The translations under genes and the position numbers were made by a program. Shown here one piece after another: positions 1-10,215 of a stretch of 64,000 nucleotides of DNA (its first letter is position 1; each line of letters begins with the position of its first letter). This DNA comes from Undaria pinnatifida (lineage: Eukaryota > Sar > Phaeophyceae > Laminariales > Alariaceae). The stretch spans positions 5,409,358-5,473,357 of the forward strand of contig JABAKD010000007.1 in assembly GCA_012845835.1 (NCBI GenBank), written 5' to 3'. The notes beneath the pieces were generated by a model. That model was not told the DNA's origin. It made no database searches and saw nothing but the letters and a program-made list of their open reading frames with translations.

Positions 1-199
1 CACCTCGGTCATTCTGTGCACCAAATGCGAGAGAACCTTTTTTAATGGCCGTAGTTGGGCGGCAACATCTTCTGACACGCATACATCAGTCGATCTTGTT
101 GACCGCATGTTAGCAAAGCTTAGATTCGACGGGTACCCATATGATGCGATGCTGCTGTGTCGAGCATGTCGGTGTCACCGGTGAGCTTGTCGCTTCAAA

Positions 200-1603
200 C
201 TCAAAGCTCTTTACATCTCGGCATGATCAAAAGATTCCCGTTGGGAATGGAACTGTGCAGCATTAACATTCTCCGTGACGTCACTTTCTTCGTGCGACAA
301 GCAAAGTGGGCAGTCATGCCAGCCGTTCTCAGTGGAGTTTCGACAGTATGTGTGTATGCCATGGCAGTTCTTTCCGTCGTTGAGACTACGCCGTCGTCCT
401 CGTCGACCTGCACGGTTTCCGTGCTCACGTGTGCGCGCACCTTCCGGTCTACTTGAATTGCTATCCTCAGACAGGTTGCCGTTCGTGTTCCTAGACGTGT
501 AGCAGCCGTTATTGTTGTTACCTCTCGCGGAGTTACCGGTATTACTCGCACCATTTCCGACAGTATGTGTATATGCCATGGCAGTTCTTTCCGTCGTTGA
601 GATTACGCCGTCGTCCTCGTCGACCTGCACGGTTTCCGTGCTCACGTGCGCGCGCACCTTCCGGTCTACTTGAATTGCTATCCTCAGACAGGTTGCCGTT
701 CGTGTTCCTAGACGTGTAGCAGCCAATATTGTTGTTACCTCTCGCGGAGCTACCGGTATTACGCGTACCATTTCCGCGGTGTTTTCTTCCATCTCGATCG
801 TTGTTTCTACCGAATTAAGTTGCGAGATCTCTCGTTCGCTGCCGTATTCAACGCATGCCTGCATCGTGTTCGTCTCGTCCTGCACTTTCTCATTCAGCGG
901 TATCTTTATCACGAGTTTGCTTTGCATGGTAAGAGGTTGAACGAGCTGCTAGGTTTGCAAACGTCGCAGCAGTGCCATCATGCTGCCTATCAAAGTGTAG
1001 CACTGTCTTCAACGATTCATAGTTGCTATCAGGGAGTGCTTCGAAAAATGCACGAGTTTTTCGTGTTGGAAGTACTATGTCACCGGGAGCTCCCAGCTCG
1101 ACACAAATGCGGCGAAACTCCTGGCTTGCTCCGGCGGGGTCATATTGTTCGGCTTCGTTGACCTAAAAGTTTGCTAGCTGATCGTACAGCTCTTGCATTC
1201 GCGGCTCACCATTGAGTCGGTATTTGTCCTCACGGGCCATAACGGCATCGCCACCGTGCTCGAATTCCACAGTTCCTACCGGGCCGTGCGCTTGTACACC
1301 TAGGGCAGTGACACTAGTCGTAGATACAATCACTCTCGTAAACAGCGTACTGTTTTTCTCTTCGAACCGACGACTCTCCTTGGCATACTCCGCCCGCTGC
1401 ACCTGAGTGGTATCTTCCTCTGGCGCTGTTGAGGTGGTCTCTGGGACTGACATAACTTTCTCAAGGCCGTCCTCGTACATGAGGGATCGCTGTAGTGTCA
1501 TCCAACCATGGTGTTGATTCGGTTTTCCGTTGATCGAAGAATATCCTTTTCGAAAAGGGGAGGACATGATTGACTCTAAATTAAAATTACCACGTTGGCT
1601 CAT
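200..1603 (-). pseudogene. Ty1/copia-like Gag, frameshifted remnant
   Basis: Read on the minus strand from about 1603. The first block (1603 to about 1163) has a substrate-size Gag start, a W-x-x-L-x-R-S-L helix, and the block KYRLNGEPRMQELYDQL typical of UBN2/copia Gag. The frame then shifts, and the Gag core continues from about 1155 to 905 (EFRRICVELGAPGD, FFEALPDSNYESLKTVL, then DRQHDGTAATFANLAARSTS). After another shift comes an Asn/Gly/Arg-rich linker and a Cys/His cluster (YC, then H-x-C-x2-C) at about 350-250, which looks like a zinc knuckle. No integrase or reverse transcriptase follows, because the window ends. Frameshifts make it non-functional. The family call rests on motif memory, so copia is likely and the exact clade is unknown. 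Confidence 0.6.
341..774 (-). repeat. 217-bp tandem duplication inside the copia Gag linker
   Basis: Two adjacent, nearly identical copies lie at 341-557 and 558-774, both beginning CGACAGTATGTGT. The unit is 217 bp, which is not a multiple of three, so the duplication itself shifts the Gag reading frame. It covers the Asn/Gly/Arg-rich linker ahead of the putative zinc knuckle. Confidence 0.85.
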
Positions 1604-1876
1604 AACCTGATAAACGGAAACATCGTTCTCGCAGCAGCAGTAGATCATGCAGTGGCCAACGCTGGGCAGAGGTCGGGGTAGAGCAGAGACAGGTAGAGCA
1701 AAAACGGAGTGAATTAACCTCTCACAGTACAGGCGTCGAAGTTGCCTGTTCTGACGGTTTTGTGTGCTAGTAAACCACCTTTCCACATAGTACAACAGAA
1801 ATATCCTTTTGAGTTCTTGCTGCCCTACAGATACCCTGAGACATGTAACTGGAACGGTTATTCTGTATGTCGCCAC

Positions 1877-3879
1877 GAGGAATGACCTCTCTCTTCATTT
1901 CTCGGGTTGCCTCAAAATATCCTACCTATCTCGACGGCTACTGCCCACACGATCTCAATCTCGAACATACGCACGTAGTCAACACGTGTGTATGTCACGA
2001 ATACTATACAACTGGCGGTACGTCCACGACTCCGCCCGTGACGCTAGATCTGCGTTGTCCATAGTGGTATTATTAGGCAGGGCGTAGTGCCGTAGTCCTC
2101 GTCGTATTGGAACGATATCGTCGCGGTGGCAAGGGGCTTCGTATTCCAGGAGATGCGGCCACGAGCTGGTTTCATAATCATCGATTTTGTTAAAGAAGAG
2201 TTGCGGTGGCTGCTGTACTCGCTACGCAATAGTCGCGTGCAAAGAATATTGCACAGGCTATATTAAGCAGGTCAATCACGACGGTAAAATCGGCGGTCAG
2301 TTGACGAGGGCGGGGTTTCCACACGGTGCGGGGCGTTGTCGACCGGGGGGGAACACTGTTAATGTCCCCGAGTTGTTGACGTCGTACAGGGTGATTCAAG
2401 CTAAATGGCGAAACTTCTCTCCCACAGCAATGCCTGATGCAATATCTAGTCAAAGGGTGAATGTTATCGAGCTTCCTCCGTAGATGAATAGTGTATAGAT
2501 TTGATGTGAAACCATGTCATGGTTGGGGTAACCTACTAGGTGATGGTAAATGTCACACTAACGTCAGGGCCATTATAGATGGGCGACAATATAAGTAGAG
2601 GCGAAAGACCATGCAGGACACCGCTTCATCGTCACTGTACTACTTGCTCAGCTTCGCTCTGTTTGTCTTTTAAATTTAGCGTTCTTTCAGGAGTAACATT
2701 GTAAGCCTTGAGTCTAGACGGCAAGCATTGGGAGAGATGACAAAGACACCGGAACCATTAGGAGAACTCTTCCCAGCACCGACAACCCTGTATCCCCCCT
2801 CCGAGCGGGATACCTTGACACGTACCCTCGTCGGCAGGACAGTGCCTAGCTTGGGCTGCGTGCCCCCCGATTCTTCTAGTGTTCTCGTGTTGCCGAAGGC
2901 GAGCTTTCTGGACTGGATTTTCTGGCTTTTTCATCGTTTTTCGATACCCGCTCTCCCCGTGCATTCTTTTGGTGGGACAACATGTACCTTAAGAGGTGCC
3001 GCCATGAGCATTGTAGGTATATACCTGGTTCAAGCATGCATGCTATTTTTTCCTACCTGCCTTTTCAGTAGATATCCCGCGAGTATATCGCATGTCAATC
3101 TAGCTGCTTCAACCCTGTGAGCACTTTTCACCCGACTTATTCGAGTAGCCGGCTACCTTGCACCATCCGTTCGGGGTACCTTGGCATGACTGTTTGGAAT
3201 GAACCTGACCCCCATGACCAGTGGAAGAAGGTGACATGGTCAGTTTGTTCTTGACATTCTCGGGCTGTCTCTAGGAGAAAAACTTGTATCGACCAATGAT
3301 TGGCCTTCAATATTTCCAATAGTATGAAGGATTTTTCCAAACAGGGGCAAAGTAACAATTGCACCGCATTATCATCGACCCTGTAGGAAGTACTCCAAGG
3401 CATGTCTGTACAAATATTCGCCCAAAACCTCGAAGATCTGAACTGCCTACGTTCAAAATGAAGCACAATCTAGCGAAGAAACTGGATATCCTTCAACTAA
3501 AAACCAAGTCATTTGAAGGAAATAGCGTATCTTCCTAGATTAATCATTAAGCAAACAAGTCCAGATGTCTACGCCGGTTTGGAGAGATAGTCCCTGATAT
3601 TTCGCACACGTGTTCTACATACCAATCCCGAGGCCTGGCCTCCGGGTGTTTTGTTTTTTGGTTGGCCCAATTTTTTAAATTTAGGGTGGTCCAATTTTCC
3701 AAAAATACTTAACAGACGAAACATAGGGGAAAAACATAGAATGAAGCCCTAGGTGGAGTCTTCGCAAAGGCACATAGGAGACGTATACAAAGTTGACGAT
3801 CTGAATAAAAAAAACGACGTAGACATTCGCCATCTAGTAAGTTTGTGCCTTTTAGCTTGAACCGGCTTGTAGACATATG
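1877..3879. other. Intergenic stretch without a recognisable gene
   Basis: No protein family is recognised. A diverged M2 MITE remnant lies at about 2110-2212 (it shares the GGAGATGCGGCC...AGCTGGTTTC core with the copies at 26.6 and 52.9 kb). A lone diverged unit of the 3.9-5.2 kb satellite lies at about 2300-2380 (GGGGTTTCCACACGGTGCGGGG). A TATAAG motif at about 2590 precedes an ORF of 130 codons (2728-3120, plus) with no recognisable domain. The rest looks like decayed repeats. Confidence 0.4.
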
Positions 3880-5225
3880 GAAGTAATATTGACCCGGGGA
3901 TGGGACCTTATCCTCCCCGGGTGCGGCGGGACCTCGACGTTGTCCCGAGTAGGGGCAACTCCCGCGGCGCGCTGGCTCTGAGCCGACCGGCGATAAGTGG
4001 ATAAGGGTGGGGGTTTCCACACCGTGTGGGACGCGTGCTACGATAGAGGTCCACTATTTTTTTCCTGTGTTTTTCCAAGTTCGGGAGCTTAAGACCTCTC
4101 CCGAAAGCTGATTTGGAAGAAAGATAAGGTTGCTACCGGAGGAAAAATATCATGACCTAGGCACACGACGAGAATCATGAAAAATAAAATGGCCTATTTC
4201 CGACGATTATGGGTTAAGGAACCCCGGCATTCAGAAAACATTTCACATGGAAAGTGTTACCCCTACCGTAGCACCCGTCGCGGGGCGGTATCGACCCGGG
4301 TGAACGCTGTTTTGTCTCAGTTCTTTTAGTCGTTTATATGGAAGAATTTATGGCCTGGGATGATCCATTATCCTCGCCGGATATCGCGGGACGTCGACGT
4401 TGCCGGAGTGGGTTCTCGCGGCGCGCTGGCGGTATGAACCCCAGTCAATACGCGATCAGCGGATAGGGGTGAGGTTTCCACACCAACACATCGACCGGGG
4501 GGATCACTGCTTTCCTCCCTTGGTGGTTGGAGTGTTTTATGTTCGGAAGAATTTCTAACCAGGGGATGTGACCGTGTTCTCCCCGGGTGTGCCGGAACCC
4601 TGTCGTTAACCCGAGGAAGATTCAGCGCGCGCTGGCTCAATAAGCCCCAGCCACTCAGCGATCCGTGGATGCGACATGGGTTTCCTCACCTGGCTGGGCG
4701 GCATCGGCCGATGGAATCACTGTTTTCGTCCGCGTTTGTTAAATTCGTAATTTTTTATGGAAGGAGTTCTGACTTAGAGATGCAAAATTATTTTCCCCGG
4801 GTGCGGCGGAACTTCGACGTTGACCCGTGTAGGGGTCACCATCGCAGCTCGCTGGCTCCATGAGCCCCAACCAACAACCAACCAACAATCAGTGGATGGG
4901 GGTGGGCTTCCCCACCTTGCGGGGCGGAATCGACAGGCGAAATCTGTTCTTGCCACCGGGTAGTTGGAGTTGAACATGTATGGAGGTCTTCCTGGTCCAG
5001 GGATGGGACTCTATCCTCCCCCGGCACCGTCGACTCTCGGAACCGCAGCTTATTAGCGATTAGCAGATAGGGTTGGGGTTTCGACACCGTGGGGGTGTGG
5101 TGTCGACCCGGGGGGTTGCCGTTTGCGTCCCCACTGGGTGAGAGTTGTAGGCTTATGGGAGGATTCCTGAACTTGGGATATAGCCCTCTCTTTCGCGCCT
5201 GCGGCGGAACCGCGATCGCTGTATG
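3880..5225. repeat. Degenerate ~215-bp tandem satellite array (ST1)
   Basis: About six diverged units. Each carries the same ordered landmarks: ATGGAAG-A-TTTCT, then CCCCGGGTGCGGCGGAAC, then TCGACGTTGACCCG, then GCGCGCTGGCTC, then AGCCCCAGCCA, then GTGGATGGGGGTGGG-TTTCC-CACC, then GGGGCGG-ATCGACCGG. Units begin near 3880, 4336, 4542, 4758, 4980 and 5156 (the last truncated). The first unit is split by the M3 element at 4030-4279, so the array predates that insertion. Units differ enough to suggest an old, no longer homogenised array. Confidence 0.8.
4030..4279. mobile_element. MITE-like inverted-repeat element, family M3
   Basis: About 250 bp with terminal inverted repeats: left GACGCGTGCTACGATAGAGG, right (reverse complement) GACGGGTGCTACGGTAGGGG. 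It interrupts a satellite unit, since the unit sequence stops at CCACACCGTGTGG and resumes at GCGGGGCGG-ATCGACC. The flanking 6-8 bases (GTGTGG / GCGGGG) could be a decayed target duplication. It has no ORF. Related copies lie at 25107-25368, 52183-52435 and 54125-54405, with diverged ones near 24300-24373, 55060-55320 and 55650. Confidence 0.75.
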
Positions 5226-6204
5226 GCTGTTCAGCATTACCCTTCCAGGCTAGAGCCAGCGGCGTCTGGTAGGGTATTGACAGGCAAACCAGAGGCCACA
5301 TCGACTTTCAAATTTGTACTTATGCAGCAAGGCTTGCTTGATCGAGCTGCAAGGACTGCCGCGGGGTTGTTGGCAATGCCCAACACGCCACGGCCACCGC
5401 TAGGCGCGGCATGAGACCTGGTTTTCAGCTGGTTATGCCGCCCACCTTCCCTCCTCATACGACAAGACGGCGCTTAAACGGTCTGAGTGGCGATACCATG
5501 ATGGCAGACAGACAGACAGACAGAGAGACAGATAGACAGACAGACGTGTTTTCACTATTATATAATGGGGACATTACTTCACAAACAAGGTGTTCCCGTA
5601 CATTTGTGTACGCCGGCGTCGGCCGAAATGCAACGACGCTAACGGAAGGTTCAGAAAGCCTTGCATCTTAACAAACGACGCACACCGGAAGAGAACATCA
5701 CCTACTCTCACAACCAAAACCACAAACTGAATCAGACCTTCACGGATCCGCTACCTAGGTATAGAAAGCACACCGTGCCCATATGGGAGGGTGTCCGTCA
5801 AGACATCTCGCGGCCATCCGCCGTACTTAGGAACAATATAACTAACGTTCGGTAGGGGGATTTGTACCACGAAATTTTACCACCGAGAGGCTAAACTAAT
5901 CGCTCCAGAGTAGTAGCTATGTAACTCGCTCAAGTACCATATTACCTTTTTTTATCTTTGTACACGCCGCACGACACCCAAGTAAATCAACGGCGGCATG
6001 CTGCTTACCGGAGGGTATGCAGTGGAGAGCTTACTGTCGGCCGCCACGGTGCCTCACTTAACGTACGCAGCAAACGTCACAGCATGCAAATCAGTCGCCA
6101 AAGTGAGGCAACCACTTAACCGCTTTCGAGTCCCCAAAACCCTCCATATACTTAAGCCAAGTAAGTTATCTCCAAAAAATGGCCTTCCGGTTGTAAAGGC
6201 GTTA
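5226..6204. other. Intergenic stretch up to the chromovirus; GACA microsatellite
   Basis: No gene is recognised. A (GACA/GATA)n microsatellite lies at about 5502-5546. The remainder shows only short ORFs. The last four bases (6201-6204, GTTA) are the left copy of the target duplication of the LTR element that follows. Confidence 0.5.
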
Positions 6205-6473
6205 TGTTAAGATACGGCCTCGAAAGGCCTGAGAGTATCCGAATTTGAGATCATTTGGATGGGTTTCGTATGATAAGGTTGGCGGTTTATATTCGGGGAA
6301 GTTAGGAATTAGCTCGGAGGCACGCGCCTCCGATCTCAGAAGCTATCCCGGGCTCTGGTGGAAACGAATAAAGCTACAACTCTACGAAGGAACGAAAGTG
6401 AGTACTCCGAGGACCTTACTCAATTGGCAGACCTGCAGGGGGCACTCTGTGTCCCCCACCTATTAATTTCACA
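6205..6473 (+). repeat. 5' LTR (269 bp)
   Basis: Starts TGTTAAGATACGG and ends TTAATTTCACA. It contains a TATA-like stretch (GGTTTATATTCG), a perfect inverted repeat CGGAGGC...GCCTCCG near 6315-6332, an AATAAA signal at 6367-6372, and a GGGGGCAC/GTGTCCCCC hairpin near its end. It is preceded by GTTA (6201-6204). Confidence 0.95.
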
Positions 6474-8535
6474 AGTGGCGTCGTCGAGCTTGATATGCTA
6501 TTGTGGCAGCGTTCTTCCGGTCTCTCCGTTTTTTTTTTTCGTAGCGATTTTGCTTTTACTTTCCATCGAGCCCACAACCCCTGTTCCTTCTCGGGTGGCT
6601 TCTCAATGGAGGGAGCGCCCTTCCTCCTACAACGGCGACCACAACAGCAGTGAGATGGCAGGGGCCCCTCCTGTTGGTCGCCGCGCACGTACCACACGGA
6701 CGACACCTTCCAAGTACGTGCGGACGACTCTGCTCTGCGGAGCACACTCCTCGTCTCGAATTTTGGTCCCTCCTGTTGGTTGCTGGGCACGCACCACACA
6801 GAGGACACTTTCCGAGTACAGGCGGACGACACTGCTCTTCGGAGCACACCCCTCGTCCCGGCCTTTGGCCGCATCAGTTCACCGCCAGCTGGTCATAGAC
6901 CACTCAGCAGTGGAACTGCCCGAGCCCCACCCATCAGACTTGTTTGCTCCGCGCTCTGCCAGCATGTTGCACAGCACATATCCGCGAGTTGCCAGCACAA
7001 GTCCCAAGATCGGCCATCGACTCGTACTTTTTTTTCGCGCTTTGGGACTCGGAGGCATATGCACGACATGCCACGGACAAGCATACTGGAATCAACCCTT
7101 CGAATGACATTCGAAGGGGACTTCGCTCGCTGAGAGAGCCCATCGCCCAGCACATCCTTGCTGTCGGTGCCAGACCGTCCTTCGCGGGACCCCCTTGGAC
7201 TACGGGCACCGTGCTCTAGGAGCTCATGTCGGGGCTCCTTCCTTTGTGATCTACCTGGGAAGAAACAGGCGGTGCTCGTGGAATGTTTGAGCTTTTTCGT
7301 TTGGCGAATTTTCCAGTACACGCGTTATCGTATGGGTTTCAGTATGTACGTCGATCATTCTTGTGCGTCGAACAAGCAGCTGCCCTTGTGCCCCCTTTCT
7401 GCCGAAATTAGTACAAGCTACGAATTTGGCACCTCGGACCCCTCTCCGATCTTTCTCGATCAACAGCGTTCCACTACTGCTGTCCGTCGCGTAGCTTCAA
7501 CCACCATCATTTTTGCAGAGGTGCCAACTACAGTGCAGCACAATGGGCTCGCTGTCAATGCCTGCCATATACCGCCGGATTCTCTGCTGTAGAAGTCACT
7601 GTACAGCAGCCAAGCCGCCTACTTTGCTCCTGCTCATACACCACATAGCTCGACCCTTCACTGCCCCAGCGTCCACAGTTACAGCACCGCAGCTCTGACA
7701 CCCCCCACTGCTGTGCGAGTGCTCCTTGCAAGTTCGATTCGAGAGGTTGTTTTTTTTCGTCCTGGCCCCTCCGTGACTAGAACTTGAACCTAGTGAACGC
7801 TGAAACTCTGTGCTGGCTTTTTTGGGCAAGACTACTGTTGGTGTGTGCGATGCCCTATATTTTCCCATTCATGGGTACGCGGGAACTATAATACCACTTT
7901 CTGTGTATGCACAGCTGTGACCGTGCGGCACTCCGCACTGCTGTCAACGTAACTGTCCCTTTATCGGTGGGAGTGGGTACGGATTTTTTTTCAGCTGTCC
8001 GGGCGTTAGGCCGTCTTCCTGCCCGTACATGTGCTGCCCTTCACGATATTGCTAGGGCCTACGCTGGAATTTTTTTTTCTTCTTCTCTGCACATGTTCGG
8101 ACAGCTACTGCCCGTTACAGAGCGCTTACTACACAGTTCGCGGAGATACTGCGCTTCACAGTTTTTACTAGTGCAGTGGAGAACAGCCCGTTTAATGCGG
8201 TACCTTTGGGGGCAAACAGCCTTTCTATTCGACTGTGGGCGTGCACATTTTTCTACAGCTGGTGTTGGTACTACACTACCCATCTTGGTGCGGTTGAAAT
8301 TACCGTTACCTGTAAACACAGCAGTGATACTGCAGCAATCAGCACTACTGCAGGCGCGACCGTCCCCCTTTAGTGCGGTCGGGGGAAACTACTTTGTTTG
8401 GAAGGGTTATACTGCCCGTTTTTTTTTAATATACGGTTGGTGCGCGAACGTATACTGTCCTACCCCCCACTACACTACTGTGGGGGCAGATGCTGCCCAT
8501 TTTTATACGGTTGGCTGCGCGATCCTTCACTGTGC
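6474..8535 (+). other. Proximal part of the long element leader
   Basis: No recognisable protein domain is encoded in any frame. It contains a 102-bp tandem duplication (6668-6769 and 6770-6871, each starting CTCCTGTTGG), several T-tracts, and mainly short ORFs. The longest plus-strand ORF (249 codons, 6358-7107) starts inside the LTR and reads through the duplication, so it is unlikely to be a gene. Confidence 0.55.
6476..6489 (+). promoter_or_regulatory. Candidate primer-binding site (tRNA-Ser type)
   Basis: TGGCGTCGTCGAGC begins two bases after the 5' LTR. Its reverse complement ends in CCA and would give an acceptor stem GUCGUCG with discriminator G73. That resembles eukaryotic tRNA-Ser acceptor stems (which start GUAGUCG or GUCGUCG). 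The match to a real tRNA of this organism was not testable here. Confidence 0.5.
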
Positions 8536-9800
8536 TCCCCCCCTACACTGCACCTAGGGTAAATGCTGCCCGTTTTAGTGCGACGAGTGTCAGCGTGTTG
8601 GGTGACCTTTCACTGTGCTCCCCCCCCCTACACTACACCTAGGGTAAATGCTGCCTGTTTTGGTGCGATGAGTGTCAGCGTGTTGGGCGATCTTACACTG
8701 TGCTTCCACCCCTACACTACACCTAGGGTAAATGCTGCCTGTTTTGGTGCGACGAGTGTCAGCGTGTTGGGTGACCTTTCACTGTGCTCCCCCCCTACAC
8801 TACACCTAGGGTAAATGCTGCCCGTTTTGGTGCGATGAGTGTCAGCGTGTTGGGCGATCTTACACTGTGCTTCCACCTCTACACTACACCTAGGGTAAAT
8901 GCTGCCTGTTTTGGTGCGACGAGTGTCAGCGTGTTGGGTGACCTTTCACTGTGCTCCCCCCTACACTACACCTAGGGTAAATGCTGCCCGTTTTGGTGCG
9001 ATGAGTGTCAGCGTGTTGGGCGATCTTACACTGTGCTTCCACCCCTACACTACACCTAGGGTAAATGCTGCCTGTTTTGGTGCGACGAGTGTCGGCGTGT
9101 TGGGTGACCTTTCACTGTGCTCCCCCCCCCTACACTACACCTAGGGTAAATGCTGCCCGTTTTGGTGCGATGAGTGTCAGCGTGTTGGGCGATCTTACAC
9201 TGTGCTTCCACCCCTACACTACACCTAGGGTAAATGCTGCCTGTTTTGGTGCGACGAGTGTCAGCGTGTTGGGTGACCTTTCACTGTGCTCCCCCTCTAC
9301 ACTACACCTAGGGTAAATGCTGCCCGTTTTGGTGCGATGAGTGTCAGCGCGTTGGGCGATCTTACACTGTGCTTCCACCCCTACACTACACCTAGGGTAA
9401 ATGCTGCCCGTTTTGGTGCGACGAGTGTCAGCGTGTTGGGCGACCTTTCACTGTGCTCCCCCCCTACACTACACCTAGGGTAAATGCTGCCCGTTTTGGT
9501 GCGATGAGCGTCGGCGTGTTGGGCAAACCTTTACTGTGATAACCCCTACACTACACCTAGGTTGAATGCTGCCTGTTTTGGTGCGATGAGTGTCGGCGTG
9601 TTGGGCGACCCTTAGGTGTGTTACCCCCTTTACACTACACCTAGGGTAAACGCTGCCTGTTTTGGTGCGATGAGCGTCGGCGTGTTGGGCAAACCTTTAT
9701 TGTGATAACCCCTACACTACACCTAGGGCAAATGCTGCCTGTTTTGGTCCGGTGAGCGTCGGCGTTTTGGGCGACGCTTTCCTGTGCTACCTCCCCCCGC
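8536..9800 (+). repeat. 83-85-bp minisatellite with alternating unit types
   Basis: About 15 units, each containing CTACACTACACCTAGGGTAA, then ATGCTGCC-GTTTTGGTGCGA, then GAGTGTCAGCGTGTTGGG. For most of the array two unit types alternate: one with GCGATGAGTGTC and TCTTACACTGTGCTTCCACC, the other with GCGACGAGTGTC and CCTTTCACTGTGCTCCCC. This makes a ~167-bp higher-order repeat. The last 3-4 units (about 9490-9800) are more diverged. Unit length is not a multiple of three and C-run length varies, so the ORFs across it are by-products. Confidence 0.92.
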
Positions 9801-10171
9801 CTAGGTCGAATGATGCCTGTTTAAGTGCGATGGCTGCAGACGTACCCTTACTGTGTTGCACCCCCTGCACTGCGGTTGGGGTCAGTGCTGCCCAGTTTTG
9901 GCTCCTTGTACTGCGGTTCGTGCGGGCGTTACCCATATACCCTACGGTCAGACTGGGCGCTGCTCTTATGTTGCGGTTATGATGATTGGTACCTTGTTAC
10001 TGCTGTACTCCTCTTATACGGCTAGTTGACGTGGCTGCTACCATCACTGAGGCTGGACGGAGTCAAGGTCCATATTGTTGCTGTTTGCTGAAACACAGAT
10101 ATACCGCTCCTTGGAGCAGGAACACCACAACAATTTATCTGTCTCCATAGCTTCTTCACGCGTCGTTCCTA

Positions 10172-10196
10172 CCCCCCCCCCCCCCCCCCCCCCCCC
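10172..10196 (+). repeat. 25-base C tract just before Gag
   Basis: An uninterrupted run of 25 C, followed by TTCACTACACCTAGGCACC, which repeats the minisatellite landmark, and then the Gag start candidate at 10216. The tract appears to be the end of the minisatellite-related leader. It has strong G-quadruplex/i-motif potential. Confidence 0.9.
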
Positions 10197-10215
10197 TTCA
10201 CTACACCTAGGCACC

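Noticed and set aside
6358-7107. 249-codon plus-strand ORF as an accessory gene of the element
   Set aside because: It starts inside the LTR, spans a 102-bp duplication, contains no domain and is flanked by other equally long overlapping frames.
8563-9483. Series of 63-83-codon ORFs resembling one another
   Set aside because: Read-throughs of the 83-85-bp minisatellite. Unit length is not a multiple of three and varies with C-run length.
8536-9800. Possible CRISPR array because of regular repeats
   Set aside because: Units are contiguous tandem copies without unique spacers of fixed size, in a eukaryotic retrotransposon.
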